A stretch of DNA of 64,000 nt from Akkermansia muciniphila (GTDB lineage Bacteria; Verrucomicrobiota; Verrucomicrobiia; Verrucomicrobiales; Akkermansiaceae). Positions 20,399-30,303 of this stretch are shown here, in pieces. The notes under the pieces were generated by a model. The model did not search any database. It worked only from the letters and a program-made list of their open reading frames with translations, and was not told the DNA's origin. The position numbers were made by a program, and so were the translations under genes. How positions within the stretch are numbered: the first letter of the stretch is position 1; each line of letters starts with the position of its first letter. The stretch covers positions 28,917 to 92,916 of the forward strand of contig CAMAQB010000002.1 of assembly GCA_945860285.1 (NCBI GenBank), read 5' to 3'.

Positions 20399-20918
20399 GG
20401 AAAAATTCACCCACCCAGCGGTCTGCCGCCCTGCGGTCTTGCAGACAACAACAATCATTGATCTCCTCGTCATTCTGCGGGCGACGGCTGAAGCTCACCT
20501 TCCACACGCGGCCGTCGGTGTTGTGCATCTTGCCGGACCAGGTGATCCGGCCATTCGCGAGCGATTTTTTCAGCGTGAGGATCGCCGATTGCTTGCCTGC
20601 CGTGTATTCCGTTAGAACCAGTTCGCCATTGCGGGTGTTGTTGCCCTTGAGTTGATATGTCATGCCCGGACCATCCGCCAGGTCCTGGTAATTGCCCAGC
20701 ACGTTGCCGTCGGACTGCCAGGTCAGGGTAAACGTTGCGGTTCGCTTCCCGACAGTGCCGTTATAGGAGTGGGTGTCGCCGTATGGTTGGTCAGCAGGTG
20801 CTTCCGCCGTCACGGGGCTCTGCGTCGGAGTCGCACAGGAGGCAAGCAGCCAGATTACGGCGGTCATAGCAAGAAGGGTCAACTGGTTCAACAGGAAACG
20901 TCGAGGTGTTGTGTGCAT
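20391..20918 (-). CDS. Putative lipoprotein of unknown function
   Basis: Signal sequence with lipobox-like LLASC (TAVIWLLASCATPTQS). The soluble domain is beta-rich in character. Confidence 0.6.
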   Translation of the reverse strand: MHTTPRRFLLNQLTLLAMTAVIWLLASCATPTQSPVTAEAPADQPYGDTHSYNGTVGKRTATFTLTWQSDGNVLGNYQDLADGPGMTYQLKGNNTRNGELVLTEYTAGKQSAILTLKKSLANGRITWSGKMHNTDGRVWKVSFSRRPQNDEEINDCCCLQDRRAADRWVGEFFHV

Positions 20919-20975
20919 GGGAGAATTTCTATCAGAGCTTGCCGTCGATGCAAGCGGTCAATCGCGGCATCGCTG

Positions 20976-22412
20976 TTATTTTTCCTGCTCCTGGACAGGT
21001 GCGCCGGTTTCAAACCGCATCAACGGCGCGATGAAAGTCAGCGGAATCGCCCCGGTTTCACCGTTGCGGTTTTTGGCGAGAAGCAGTTCGGCTTTTCCTT
21101 CCTCTTCCTCGCGCTCCTCTTGATTATCCTTGTAATAGGCACTGCGATACAACAGGCCCACAAGGTCGGCATCCTGTTCGATCGCCCCGGACTCGCGGAG
21201 GTCGGACATGCGCGGGGTGCCGCCCGCGCGAGCCTCCGGGCCACGATTCAACTGGGCCAGCACAATGATCGGAATGCCGAGTTCCTTGGCCAGACCTTTC
21301 AAACCCGCGGAAATTTCAGCGATCTCCCGCTCGCGGGAGTTGCTCGCCTGTTTGGTCAATGAACGCATCAACTGGAGATAGTCGACCGCGATCAGCTGGA
21401 TGTTCTCATCGCGATGCCTGCGTCGCGCTTTCGCCCGCAAGTCGTTGATCGTAATCCCTGCGGTGTCATCGATAAACAACTTCGATTCACTGATCTCCTC
21501 GGCCACTCGCTTGATGCTCAGCAGGTCTTTTTTATGCGGCGCCATGCCCTTGTGAACATCGGCGATTTTGAATCGCGCTCTTGAAAAAAGAAGGCGTTGC
21601 ACGATTTGGAAGGAACTCATTTCGCAGGAAAAAACCATCGACGGTTTTTGCTGGTCGAGGCATACGTGTTCGACGATGTTCATCATCAGCGAGGTTTTCC
21701 CCATTGAGGGTCGCGCCGCGATCACGAACAACTCGCCAGCTTTCAAACCATTGCTCATCCGGTCGAGAACCTCATAGCCTGTGGGGAGCCCTTGGGCGGT
21801 TTTTTCCCCCGAGCAAAGTGCGGACCATGACTCCCACACCTCCTTCATTGTCGATTTGATTGTGGCCGTACGGTTGACTTCCGCGCCCTCGCGGATCGCG
21901 AGCACCGCCCCTTCCACCCCATCGAGCAACTGCGGCACATCCTCCGGATTTTCGTACGCGTTGGCGATGGCCTCGTTGCAGGAATTGATGATCGAACGCA
22001 GGGTGTACTTGTTCTTCACCTCCTGCAAATGCGGCGCGAAATGGCCCGCATTGGGCGCATAGGAAAATAATTCGGTCAGAGCCGCAGGCCCGCCGACACT
22101 TTCCAACAAACCCCGGTCGACGAGTTTCTGCACCAGTGAAATCAGTTCGACCGCCATGCCTTTTTCAAAAAACTCGATCAGGATTTCGAACAGGATCCGA
22201 TGGGCAGGCAGGTAGAAATGCTCCTTGGTCATTTTTTCCTCCACCGCAGCACCGACATACTCCTGCGGATTTTGCAGCATCGAACTCAGGATCGATTTTT
22301 CCGGTCCGAGCGCGTGGGGCATGGCACGCATCACATCGTCCACCTTGGCCCCCGCCTGCTGCAGTGCCACGGTGCTTTTCTCTCCACCCTTTCCGTCGTC
22401 CGCTATAATCAT
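20976..22412 (-). CDS. dnaB: Replicative DNA helicase
   Basis: Walker A LFVIAARPSMGKTSLMMNI, Walker B IQLIAVDYLQLM, LAKELGIPIIVLAQLNRGPEARAGGTPRMSDLRESGAIEQDADLV. Start chosen at MIIADDGKGGE (22412). Confidence 0.93.
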   Translation of the reverse strand: MIIADDGKGGEKSTVALQQAGAKVDDVMRAMPHALGPEKSILSSMLQNPQEYVGAAVEEKMTKEHFYLPAHRILFEILIEFFEKGMAVELISLVQKLVDRGLLESVGGPAALTELFSYAPNAGHFAPHLQEVKNKYTLRSIINSCNEAIANAYENPEDVPQLLDGVEGAVLAIREGAEVNRTATIKSTMKEVWESWSALCSGEKTAQGLPTGYEVLDRMSNGLKAGELFVIAARPSMGKTSLMMNIVEHVCLDQQKPSMVFSCEMSSFQIVQRLLFSRARFKIADVHKGMAPHKKDLLSIKRVAEEISESKLFIDDTAGITINDLRAKARRRHRDENIQLIAVDYLQLMRSLTKQASNSREREIAEISAGLKGLAKELGIPIIVLAQLNRGPEARAGGTPRMSDLRESGAIEQDADLVGLLYRSAYYKDNQEEREEEEGKAELLLAKNRNGETGAIPLTFIAPLMRFETGAPVQEQEK

Positions 22413-22581
22413 CCGAAGCGAACCATGCCAAAAAAGCCACCGGTACGTCAATCGGGGTAACATGTGAACAAACCAACTTTTGCCGCCAACCCTTGCTGTG
22501 CAACAGGAATGACCCGTTTTTTTGCTCGAAAAAAAATTTCCGCCCCTTAGTTTGAAGAGGAACCTTCGTTTACCTGATGTC

Positions 22582-23277
22582 ATGATTCCCTTCATTTTTT
22601 CCTGCGAGCACGCCACCTGTGCCGTTCCTGAGGCATTCAAAGAAGCGCTGCGCGGCGACGCGGAGTCGATCACTTCCTCGCGGGGCTGGGACCTGGGAGC
22701 CCTGAATCTGGCCCAGGCTTTTGCCATGAAATTCCGGACACCCCTCACCCATTGTGAGATCACCCGACTGTTGATCGACTGTTATCTACCGGAAACCAAC
22801 CCCGAACACTGGGGATTTTGTTCCAAAAAACTTCTACCCGGGCAGAAGGAAAAACTCCACGAACGGCAATACCTGACGCATATCAATACCTTGCGTCAAC
22901 GCGTCACCACCGAGCTGGCGCGTCATCCTGCGGTTGTGCACATATCCTTTCACACCTTCGATCCCGCCGAAAAGCCAGGCTTGCATGTGAGCCTGCTTTT
23001 TTCCGAGGGCAAAGTGGGAGAATCGCAATTTGCGTTAGATTGGTTGAAACAGATTAAAGCAATCATGCCGGGGGAAATCGTCGTCAAACCTAACGAAAAG
23101 TTCTATCCGAAGCAGCACAGAACCATACTCGATGTCCTGCGCGACGAGTGGCTATTTGATACTTACATGGCTGTGGAAATTCAAGTCAGCAACCGACTGT
23201 TTCTGGAGGGATCACCGATGCGCTGGGACAAGTTCAAAGCCGCCCTGCAGGAATCGCTGAAAAAAGCCGCCGAGTGA
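22582..23277 (+). CDS. N-formylglutamate amidohydrolase family protein
   Basis: IPFIFSCEHATCAVPEAF ... DLGALNLAQAFA ... HISFHTFDP ... MAVEIQVSNRLFLEG. Confidence 0.75.
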   Translation: MIPFIFSCEHATCAVPEAFKEALRGDAESITSSRGWDLGALNLAQAFAMKFRTPLTHCEITRLLIDCYLPETNPEHWGFCSKKLLPGQKEKLHERQYLTHINTLRQRVTTELARHPAVVHISFHTFDPAEKPGLHVSLLFSEGKVGESQFALDWLKQIKAIMPGEIVVKPNEKFYPKQHRTILDVLRDEWLFDTYMAVEIQVSNRLFLEGSPMRWDKFKAALQESLKKAAE

Positions 23278-23305
23278 CGTCGCGGGCATTTTTAGGCCAG
23301 CTTGA

Positions 23306-24301
23306 TCAAGCCTGCGCCCAGGCCCGCAGGCCCATGCTGCGGCGGCTGCTCTCCCGGAAATGTCCCGCCAGACCTTCACGGGTCAGCAAATCCTCAACCG
23401 CATTGCTCCATTGCGGCCAGCGAAAAACAAATCCCTCGTCGATCAGGCGCGCAGGCTCGACCCAGCGGCTCTTCAGGACCAATTCAGGTTCGGTTTTCAT
23501 CAGAAAAGCACCCAGTGCGATCATCCATTCCGCCGTCGGCAAACCAAGTGGCATGGCGACCTTTTCACGGAGCAGGTCAAGCATACGCCGATTGGTCGGG
23601 CACTCCGGAGCGGTGAGATTGAAAACCCCATCGAGCAATGGATTGGCTAACAAAAAGTCCAGCGCGTCCAGCCAGTCGCGGATGTGAATCCAGCTCACAC
23701 GCTGGTCTCCCGACCCCATCGCACCGGCCAACCCGAATTGCGCGAGACGCTTCAGGATTGCAAACGCCGTGTCCTTTTCATTCGCCATCACCATGCCGGT
23801 GCGCACGACGATTTTCCGCACCGCCGCCGGTGTGGCATCGCCGAAGAAAACCTCCTCCCAGCGCCGGGCGACATCCGCCGAAAACCCATCGCCCGGCTCA
23901 CCGCGCCACTCATCCTGAGGACCGTCCTCGGCGTGGCGATAGTAGGTCGCTGTGCCGACATTGATCCACAAGCCCGGCGGCTTGCGGCACTTGCGGATCG
24001 CCGCTCCAATCGCCTTCGTGCTGTCGATCCGCGATTCCAGGATCGCGCGACGGTTTTTCCCATCATAGCGGCAGTTCACCGAACGGCCCGCGAGATTCAC
24101 CACCACAGCGGCACCTTCCAAGGCCAGTTCCCAGGGGCCGGGATTTTTGCCATCCCATGGCAGAAACATGCCGTCGCCGCCCCAGCCTCGCTGACTCCGT
24201 CCCACCGCGACCACTTCATATCCGCTCCTCGTCCAATGGCGCGCCAGGTAGCGCCCCAAAAATCCATTGACCCCAAAAATCACTGCCACCGGTTTCATCA
24301 T
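23306..24301 (-). CDS. TIGR01777-family NAD-dependent epimerase
   Basis: VIFGVNGFLGRYLARHWTRSGYEVVAVGRS, VVNLAGRSVNCRYDGKNRRAILESRIDSTKAI, GVFNLTAPECPTNRRML. Confidence 0.85.
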   Translation of the reverse strand: MMKPVAVIFGVNGFLGRYLARHWTRSGYEVVAVGRSQRGWGGDGMFLPWDGKNPGPWELALEGAAVVVNLAGRSVNCRYDGKNRRAILESRIDSTKAIGAAIRKCRKPPGLWINVGTATYYRHAEDGPQDEWRGEPGDGFSADVARRWEEVFFGDATPAAVRKIVVRTGMVMANEKDTAFAILKRLAQFGLAGAMGSGDQRVSWIHIRDWLDALDFLLANPLLDGVFNLTAPECPTNRRMLDLLREKVAMPLGLPTAEWMIALGAFLMKTEPELVLKSRWVEPARLIDEGFVFRWPQWSNAVEDLLTREGLAGHFRESSRRSMGLRAWAQA

Positions 24302-24424
24302 TTTGTGTTCTTTTGCATTACTGCGCTCTTCTTTTTGCTTCCCGTACTATTTGCTTTTCTCTACTGTTTGATATGTCGTAATTATTTTATTTTCAGAAAA
24401 ATTTGAAATTTTCATCGAAAAAAA

Positions 24425-24976
24425 TCAACCCAGGAGTTTTGCGGCGAGTTGAATGGCGAAGCCGTGTTTCATGCCTGACACCTGGTCGGCGACTTTCGAA
24501 GCAAAGCTGACGAATTCCTCCAGTTGGCGCATTTGTTGGTGAAACACCCTTGCCTCCGGGCTCTCCCAGGTCCGGCTTTTTTCCATGCAATCGCGCAGCA
24601 CCGCCAGCGCTGGTTCGATCTCCCGACGTTTTCTTTCCCGCGCCACGGTGCGGGCGATTTCCCACACATCCTTCTCCGCTTCAAAGTATTCCTTGCGTTC
24701 GCCGCGTTTGACGACCATCCGCACCAGACCCCAGGCGACCAGTTCCTTCACATTCGTGTGAGCGTTGCCGCGGCTGATTTCCAATTCCTCCATCATTTCA
24801 TCGGTGGTCAAAGGTTCAGCAGAAGTCATCAACAGCGCATGCAGTTGCGCCATCGTGCGATTGATCCCCCACTGCGATCCGAGCGCACCCCACTGCGACA
24901 CAAACTCCTCGCGCGCCGCTTTGAAAGCCGCTTTTTCCGCATTGCTGTTAATCTCCTCCGCGTTCATGTTTTTCAT
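24425..24976 (-). CDS. GbsR/MarR-family transcriptional regulator
   Basis: WGINRTMAQLHALLMTSAEPLTTDEMMEELEISRGNAHTNVKELVAWGLVRMVVKRGERKEYFEAEKDVWEIA. Confidence 0.85.
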   Translation of the reverse strand: MKNMNAEEINSNAEKAAFKAAREEFVSQWGALGSQWGINRTMAQLHALLMTSAEPLTTDEMMEELEISRGNAHTNVKELVAWGLVRMVVKRGERKEYFEAEKDVWEIARTVARERKRREIEPALAVLRDCMEKSRTWESPEARVFHQQMRQLEEFVSFASKVADQVSGMKHGFAIQLAAKLLG

Positions 24977-25130
24977 TTTATTCTGAAAATTTCATAATTC
25001 AAGAAATATTTGCGGAAAATATCGTGACGAAATCGTTGATCAAAATTTGCTCAATCTAGGTCTGAAATGTGCTAGCAATTGTTTTTCGCATTGCCCAGGG
25101 CGATCAAACAAGCATCCGAACTCTCCAACC

Positions 25131-28100
25131 ATGAACCATCTAACAGCCAATCATCACCGTCTCACTGGGATAAAACGAAAATTACCCACACTGGCCGTCA
25201 TGGCCTTCGCCGTTATTGCGGCATTACCAAGCCACGCTCAGTCTATCTGGACGAATCCTATCACCGGCACTAATCCGAACACTGCCAACCCATATACAGC
25301 GGGCCAAACTGTGGATGCAAACATTACCGTCTCAGGCATCGGCAGTGGTGCAGGAATTGCGGGAACCAATGCTAATAATCGCTACAATGCCAATGGTTGG
25401 AACACGGGGGCCTTAGACGCCACCGCATATTTCACATTCACCCTGACACCGAACCCAGGCGGTTTTATCAACCTCACCAGCTTTGTTTATATCAGTCAGG
25501 CATCCGGCACCGGACCAACTTCGTTCCGTTTCAGGTCGAGCTTAGATGGCTTCGCGGCAGATATTGCTAGTCCTATTGCTACAGGGGCGACGATCGATCT
25601 CTCTGGCGCGACTTATCAAAACTTGGGCTCAGCCATCGAGTTCCGTCTATACGGCTATGGTGCTAGCGCCGGCACTGGCACTTTCAGCGTCAATGATTTC
25701 ACCTTCAATGGAACAGTCACGACCAACGACACCACACCACCTACTTTGTCCTCGACCAGCCCGGCCGACAATGACACGGGCGTTTCAATAACTGCCAACC
25801 TTGTTGCCACCTTTGACGAAACCGTACAAAAAGGCGCCTCGAGCAATGTGGTCATCAAGAAAACCAGCGACGACAGCGTTGTCGAAACCATCGACATCAC
25901 CACTGCCGCCGTCACGGTAGCTGGAGCCGTGGTCACCATCGACCCAAGCGTCACCCTCGATTTCAATACGGAATACTATGTGACCGTTGATGCCAACGCA
26001 TTCAAGGACAACGCGACCAGCCCGAACAACTACGCCGGTCTCAGTTCGACCACGGCATGGAGTTTCACCACCGCGGCAGCCGTGGACACTACTGCTCCGA
26101 CGCTGGTTCTTCCAACCAGCCCGGCAGACAATACCACGGAAGTGGCCGTTACCAGCAATCTGGTCGCCACCTTCAGTGAAACGGTGCAAAAAGGCAGTTC
26201 TGGCAATGTTTACATCAAGAAAACGAGTGACGACAGCATCGTGCAGACAATTGACATCACCACTGCCGCCGTCACCGTCGCCGGAGCCGTGGTCACCATT
26301 GATCCGGCTGACCTCGAGAGCGGAACGGAATATTATATAGCGATCGATGCCAACGCATTCAAAGACACCGCGACAGTCCCCAACAACTATGAGGGCCTCA
26401 GTTCGAACACGGCATGGAGTTTCACCACGGTGGCTCCCTTCATTGCCGGACAAATCGTCATCAGCCAGGTCTATGGCGGTGGTGGCAACTCGGGCGCGAC
26501 TTACGCCAATGACTTCATCGAGCTGCACAACAACAGCGCGGTAACCGTCAGCATCACCGGTTGGTCGGTGCAATACGCTCCTGCTCCTGCTACAGGCGCT
26601 TTCAGCAACAAAACGGATCTCAGCGGCAGCATTCCTCCTGGTGGATATTATCTGGTCCAGGGATTTTCGACTGCAGCCGTCGGTCTGCCACTGCCCACGC
26701 CGGATGCCACGGGAACATTGAATCTTGCTGCCGCCAATGGCAAAGTTGCCTTGGTCGGCAACACCACGCTGTTGGGAGCCGGTGGTCCCACCGATCCTAC
26801 GGTATCGGACTTCGTCGGCTTCGGAACCGCGAGCCTTTACGAAGGTGACGGAGCGGCTCCCGCGGGAAGCAACACGCAGGCCGTCGTGCGTCAGAATTCG
26901 GGAACCCTCGACACCAACGTCAACAGATTTGACTTCGTCACCGCAGTGCCCGCGCCCCGCAACAGTGCGACCCCAGCCTACACTCCGACCGCCGACGGCA
27001 GTTGCGTCGCAACGGTGACCAACCTCACCCCTGCCAGCCCGCTGCTGAATTCGTCGGTGTTTGGCCGTAACCTCAGCAGTCAAACGGTTGCAATCACCCT
27101 GACCGGAACATTTCCGGGTTCGACAGTTACGAACGTAAGCATCGTTGTGCCCGCTGCAATCACGGGTCTGGTCGTTGGCAACGTCAGCCTCACCGGTGCG
27201 GGCAGCGCCAGTGTGACGGGCAATACAATCAACATCACCGGAGCCGCCATCACCACCGTCACCGGACTGACGGTAACGATCTCAGACCTCAGCACTCCCG
27301 ACACCAGCACGGACATCACCAATGACGGCAACTATCCGTTTGCAGTTTCCACGGCCCAGAGCGGCGGCACGTTGACAGCGATCAGCTCGGCGCCGAAAGC
27401 CTACGTGGTGATCCCGATCGCCAATATCCGCGATCAGGATGCCAACGGTGTGCCACTTGACTACAACGACAAAGTCGCCGTGCAGGGCGTTTGCATCGAG
27501 GAGGACTTCAACTCGAGTGTGACCGTCACCAGCGCCTATCTTCAGGATGGTGCAAACGGAGTGAACATCTTTTCCAACAGTGTCGATAGCCCCTACGTCC
27601 GCGGCAACGAATACGTCACACTCGGCAATGTGATTCAATTCAATGGTCTAACCGAAGTGAGTTTCACCGCCACGGCGGGTGCGGTCTTTGACCTGGGTGC
27701 TGCCACAGCTCCATCGCCTGTTACCGTCACCCTCGCGACTTTGATGGCATCACCGGAGAGTTACGAAGGCAAACTGGTGACCGTTGTTGGTCTCAGCCGC
27801 ACGTCACCCACCCCGGCTTGGGCGACAGGGGTGGTCATTCCTCTAACGGATGACGGGGGAACAACCACGCTCGACATTTACATTCACACCGGCTCCACGG
27901 CGACCAGCGAGCCTTTTTACCCCGTGAGCATCACCGGTGTGCTTGGTCAATTCGACAACAGCTCTCCCTATAGTAGCGGCTACGAACTTCATCCCCGCGA
28001 CCCTGCGGATTTGGTCAGTTCCGGGCTCTCCCCTTATCAACAGTGGGCTCAAGGCGCTCCTTACTACCTCAGCGGTGATGATGCGGACTTCCATGCCGAC

Positions 28101-28445
28101 CCCGACAATGACAGCGTGCCCAACGGCATCGAATTCATCGTCGGCGGCAACCCCACAGTGGCCAATGATGCCAATGCTCTGTTGCCGCAGGTCAGCGTGA
28201 CAGGCGCTCCGGGTTCCCGCATTGCCACGATCAGCTTCCGCACGACGGCGGCATCCAGTTACCTGAATCCCGCGCTGCAGCACTCCGCCAATCTCACTGA
28301 TTGGGATATTGCAACTGTTGGACTGAATGTGATCAGCTATGCGCTGGATGACATCACGATCCCTGGAGTGAACCTTTACACCCTCCAGGTGAACGCCAAT
28401 GATCCGAAAGGCTTCTTCCGTTTGTTTGGCGAAGCCACTCCCTGA
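25131..28445 (+). CDS. Large secreted protein with duplicated SbsA-type Ig-like domains, a lamin-tail-like domain and a verrucomicrobial-style C-terminal domain
   Basis: Signal peptide (MNHLTANHHRLTGIKRKLPTLAVMAFAVIAALPSHAQ). Two near-identical blocks PTLSSTSPADNDTGVSITANLVATF.. and PTLVLPTSPADNTTEVAVTSNLVATF... LTD-like IVISQVYGGGGNSGATYANDFIELHNNSAVTVSITGWSVQY. Confidence 0.8.
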   Translation: MNHLTANHHRLTGIKRKLPTLAVMAFAVIAALPSHAQSIWTNPITGTNPNTANPYTAGQTVDANITVSGIGSGAGIAGTNANNRYNANGWNTGALDATAYFTFTLTPNPGGFINLTSFVYISQASGTGPTSFRFRSSLDGFAADIASPIATGATIDLSGATYQNLGSAIEFRLYGYGASAGTGTFSVNDFTFNGTVTTNDTTPPTLSSTSPADNDTGVSITANLVATFDETVQKGASSNVVIKKTSDDSVVETIDITTAAVTVAGAVVTIDPSVTLDFNTEYYVTVDANAFKDNATSPNNYAGLSSTTAWSFTTAAAVDTTAPTLVLPTSPADNTTEVAVTSNLVATFSETVQKGSSGNVYIKKTSDDSIVQTIDITTAAVTVAGAVVTIDPADLESGTEYYIAIDANAFKDTATVPNNYEGLSSNTAWSFTTVAPFIAGQIVISQVYGGGGNSGATYANDFIELHNNSAVTVSITGWSVQYAPAPATGAFSNKTDLSGSIPPGGYYLVQGFSTAAVGLPLPTPDATGTLNLAAANGKVALVGNTTLLGAGGPTDPTVSDFVGFGTASLYEGDGAAPAGSNTQAVVRQNSGTLDTNVNRFDFVTAVPAPRNSATPAYTPTADGSCVATVTNLTPASPLLNSSVFGRNLSSQTVAITLTGTFPGSTVTNVSIVVPAAITGLVVGNVSLTGAGSASVTGNTINITGAAITTVTGLTVTISDLSTPDTSTDITNDGNYPFAVSTAQSGGTLTAISSAPKAYVVIPIANIRDQDANGVPLDYNDKVAVQGVCIEEDFNSSVTVTSAYLQDGANGVNIFSNSVDSPYVRGNEYVTLGNVIQFNGLTEVSFTATAGAVFDLGAATAPSPVTVTLATLMASPESYEGKLVTVVGLSRTSPTPAWATGVVIPLTDDGGTTTLDIYIHTGSTATSEPFYPVSITGVLGQFDNSSPYSSGYELHPRDPADLVSSGLSPYQQWAQGAPYYLSGDDADFHADPDNDSVPNGIEFIVGGNPTVANDANALLPQVSVTGAPGSRIATISFRTTAASSYLNPALQHSANLTDWDIATVGLNVISYALDDITIPGVNLYTLQVNANDPKGFFRLFGEATP

Positions 28446-28475
28446 TTTCTTCTGTGTTGTTGGTCAATAAATCAG

Positions 28476-28506
28476 CAGGGGTGGTTTCGGCCACCCCTGT
28501 TTTTTT
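28476..28506 (+). terminator. Rho-independent terminator between convergent genes
   Basis: CAGGGGTGG-TTTCGG-CCACCCCTG perfect 9 bp stem followed by TTTTTTT. Confidence 0.9.
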
Positions 28507-28520
28507 ATGGGCATGTCTCA

Positions 28521-30224
28521 TCAGGCCGAGGCGCGCAGGTCCGTGATCACCACCTGCAGACTGGTTGTGCCGCGGAAGGTGTTACGATCGATGGTGAAGG
28601 CAATGTCCCAGGGCGGATCGGGAAGCTGGCGTTCGCCGCCGTTGAAAAACATCGCCGACAACTCATTCAGCCCGGACAAGCCCTGGCGCAGGAACAGCCG
28701 CAGATGTTTGTTTTTCAAATGCATCGGCGGGCGGCTCAGGTAAACATCGCGGGCGAAAAAAACCGGCTGGGGGTTGCCGCTGCCGAAGGGCTGGAGCAAT
28801 TCATAGGATTTGAGAAAATCCAACGACAACCAGTCAAAGCACAACTCGGCATCCAGATGGATTTTCGGGCTGCGTTGTTCCACCGTAGTGCTGGCCAGCA
28901 CGTGCGCCGCGAATTTCCTGCGAAACTCGTCGATCTGCTCCGCCTCGATGGAAATGCCCGCCGCCATTTCATGACCCCCGCCGGCGATGAGCGCTTCGCG
29001 ACAATCAGCAATCGCAGCCACCAGCGACACGCCCGCGATTGAGCGACCGGAACCCTTGCCGGTGTTTTTGCCATCAATGGCGATGACAAATGTCGGACGG
29101 TGATACTGCCTCATCAACCGCGAGGCAACGATACCGACGACACCCGGATGCCAATCGTGCGAACCAAGAACGATCACCGGATCGTTTTCGAAATCCTTCA
29201 TCATCTCGAGCGCCTCGCGTCGGGTGCGCTCTTCCATGGCCTGGCGTTCGCGGTTGAAATCATCCAGCAGCAGCGCCAGTTCGCCAGCTTCCTCCGCATT
29301 CTCGCACATCAGGGTGGCCAGCGCCATTTCCGGTTGATCCATGCGCCCGGCCGCGTTGAGGCGCGGTCCGATACGGAAGCCGACATCCATCGACGTCGCG
29401 GCTCCGTTCATTCCCGCGACTTTTTGCAACGCCCGCAGTCCGTGGTTCGAAGTGACAGGCAAACGTTTCAGGCCATGGCGCACGATCAGACGGTTTTCCC
29501 CGATCATCGGCACGATGTCGGCGATGGTGGCGACACTGACCATGTCGAGCAGGTTTTTCAGATCGTAGTCCTTCAGATGCCGCGTTTTCAATAATGCGTG
29601 GGCCACCTTGAAACAGACACCTGCGGCGCAAAGATAGCCGAATTGTCCGTCGCACTTCGGATTCACCAGTGCCACGCAATCGGGTCGACCACCCGGGCCG
29701 GGTTCATGATGATCGACAATGATCACATCGATGCCCCGCGCCGTCAGGCCGGCGATTTCCTCCACCGAGCTGGTGCCGCAATCCACGGTGATCAGCAAAT
29801 CAGGAATGCCACACTGGCTCATGCAACGCTCCAGCGCCGCCATGCTCAACCCATAGCCTTCGGCACTGCGCTGGGGCACGAAATACTCGGGCTCAATACC
29901 GTAAGCGCGCAGGATCGAACGCATGACGGTGATCGAAGTCACGCCATCGACATCATAATCGCCGAAGATGCAGATTTTTTGTTTTGCATCCACCGCTTGA
30001 AAAATCCTCTGCACGCAGAGCCGCATGTCCGGAAGCAAAAACGGATCGGCGAGATCCTTGAGCTTCGGATCGAGAAAACGCTCGAGGTCGTCCGAACCAA
30101 TGATGTTCCGTTGCTTGATCAAATGAGCGAGAATCGCGGGAAAATCGGTGGCCGCGCCGTTTTCATCCATTTGGAACGACTCGCCCCGGATCATCCACCT
30201 TTTTACTCCCTCGGACATGCTCAC
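28521..30224 (-). CDS. recJ: Single-stranded-DNA-specific exonuclease RecJ
   Basis: ICIFGDYDVDGVTSITVMRSIL, VDCGTSSVEEIAGLTARGIDVIIVDHHEPG, RIGPRLNAAGRMDQPEMAL, GGHEMAAGISI. Confidence 0.93.
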   Translation of the reverse strand: MSMSEGVKRWMIRGESFQMDENGAATDFPAILAHLIKQRNIIGSDDLERFLDPKLKDLADPFLLPDMRLCVQRIFQAVDAKQKICIFGDYDVDGVTSITVMRSILRAYGIEPEYFVPQRSAEGYGLSMAALERCMSQCGIPDLLITVDCGTSSVEEIAGLTARGIDVIIVDHHEPGPGGRPDCVALVNPKCDGQFGYLCAAGVCFKVAHALLKTRHLKDYDLKNLLDMVSVATIADIVPMIGENRLIVRHGLKRLPVTSNHGLRALQKVAGMNGAATSMDVGFRIGPRLNAAGRMDQPEMALATLMCENAEEAGELALLLDDFNRERQAMEERTRREALEMMKDFENDPVIVLGSHDWHPGVVGIVASRLMRQYHRPTFVIAIDGKNTGKGSGRSIAGVSLVAAIADCREALIAGGGHEMAAGISIEAEQIDEFRRKFAAHVLASTTVEQRSPKIHLDAELCFDWLSLDFLKSYELLQPFGSGNPQPVFFARDVYLSRPPMHLKNKHLRLFLRQGLSGLNELSAMFFNGGERQLPDPPWDIAFTIDRNTFRGTTSLQVVITDLRASA

Positions 30225-30303
30225 TGCACATTATGTTCAGAAACGGAAAGGTGACAAGCACGGAAGATTTTCTTTTCCAACAGATGACCCGCCCGAAGAC
30301 GGA

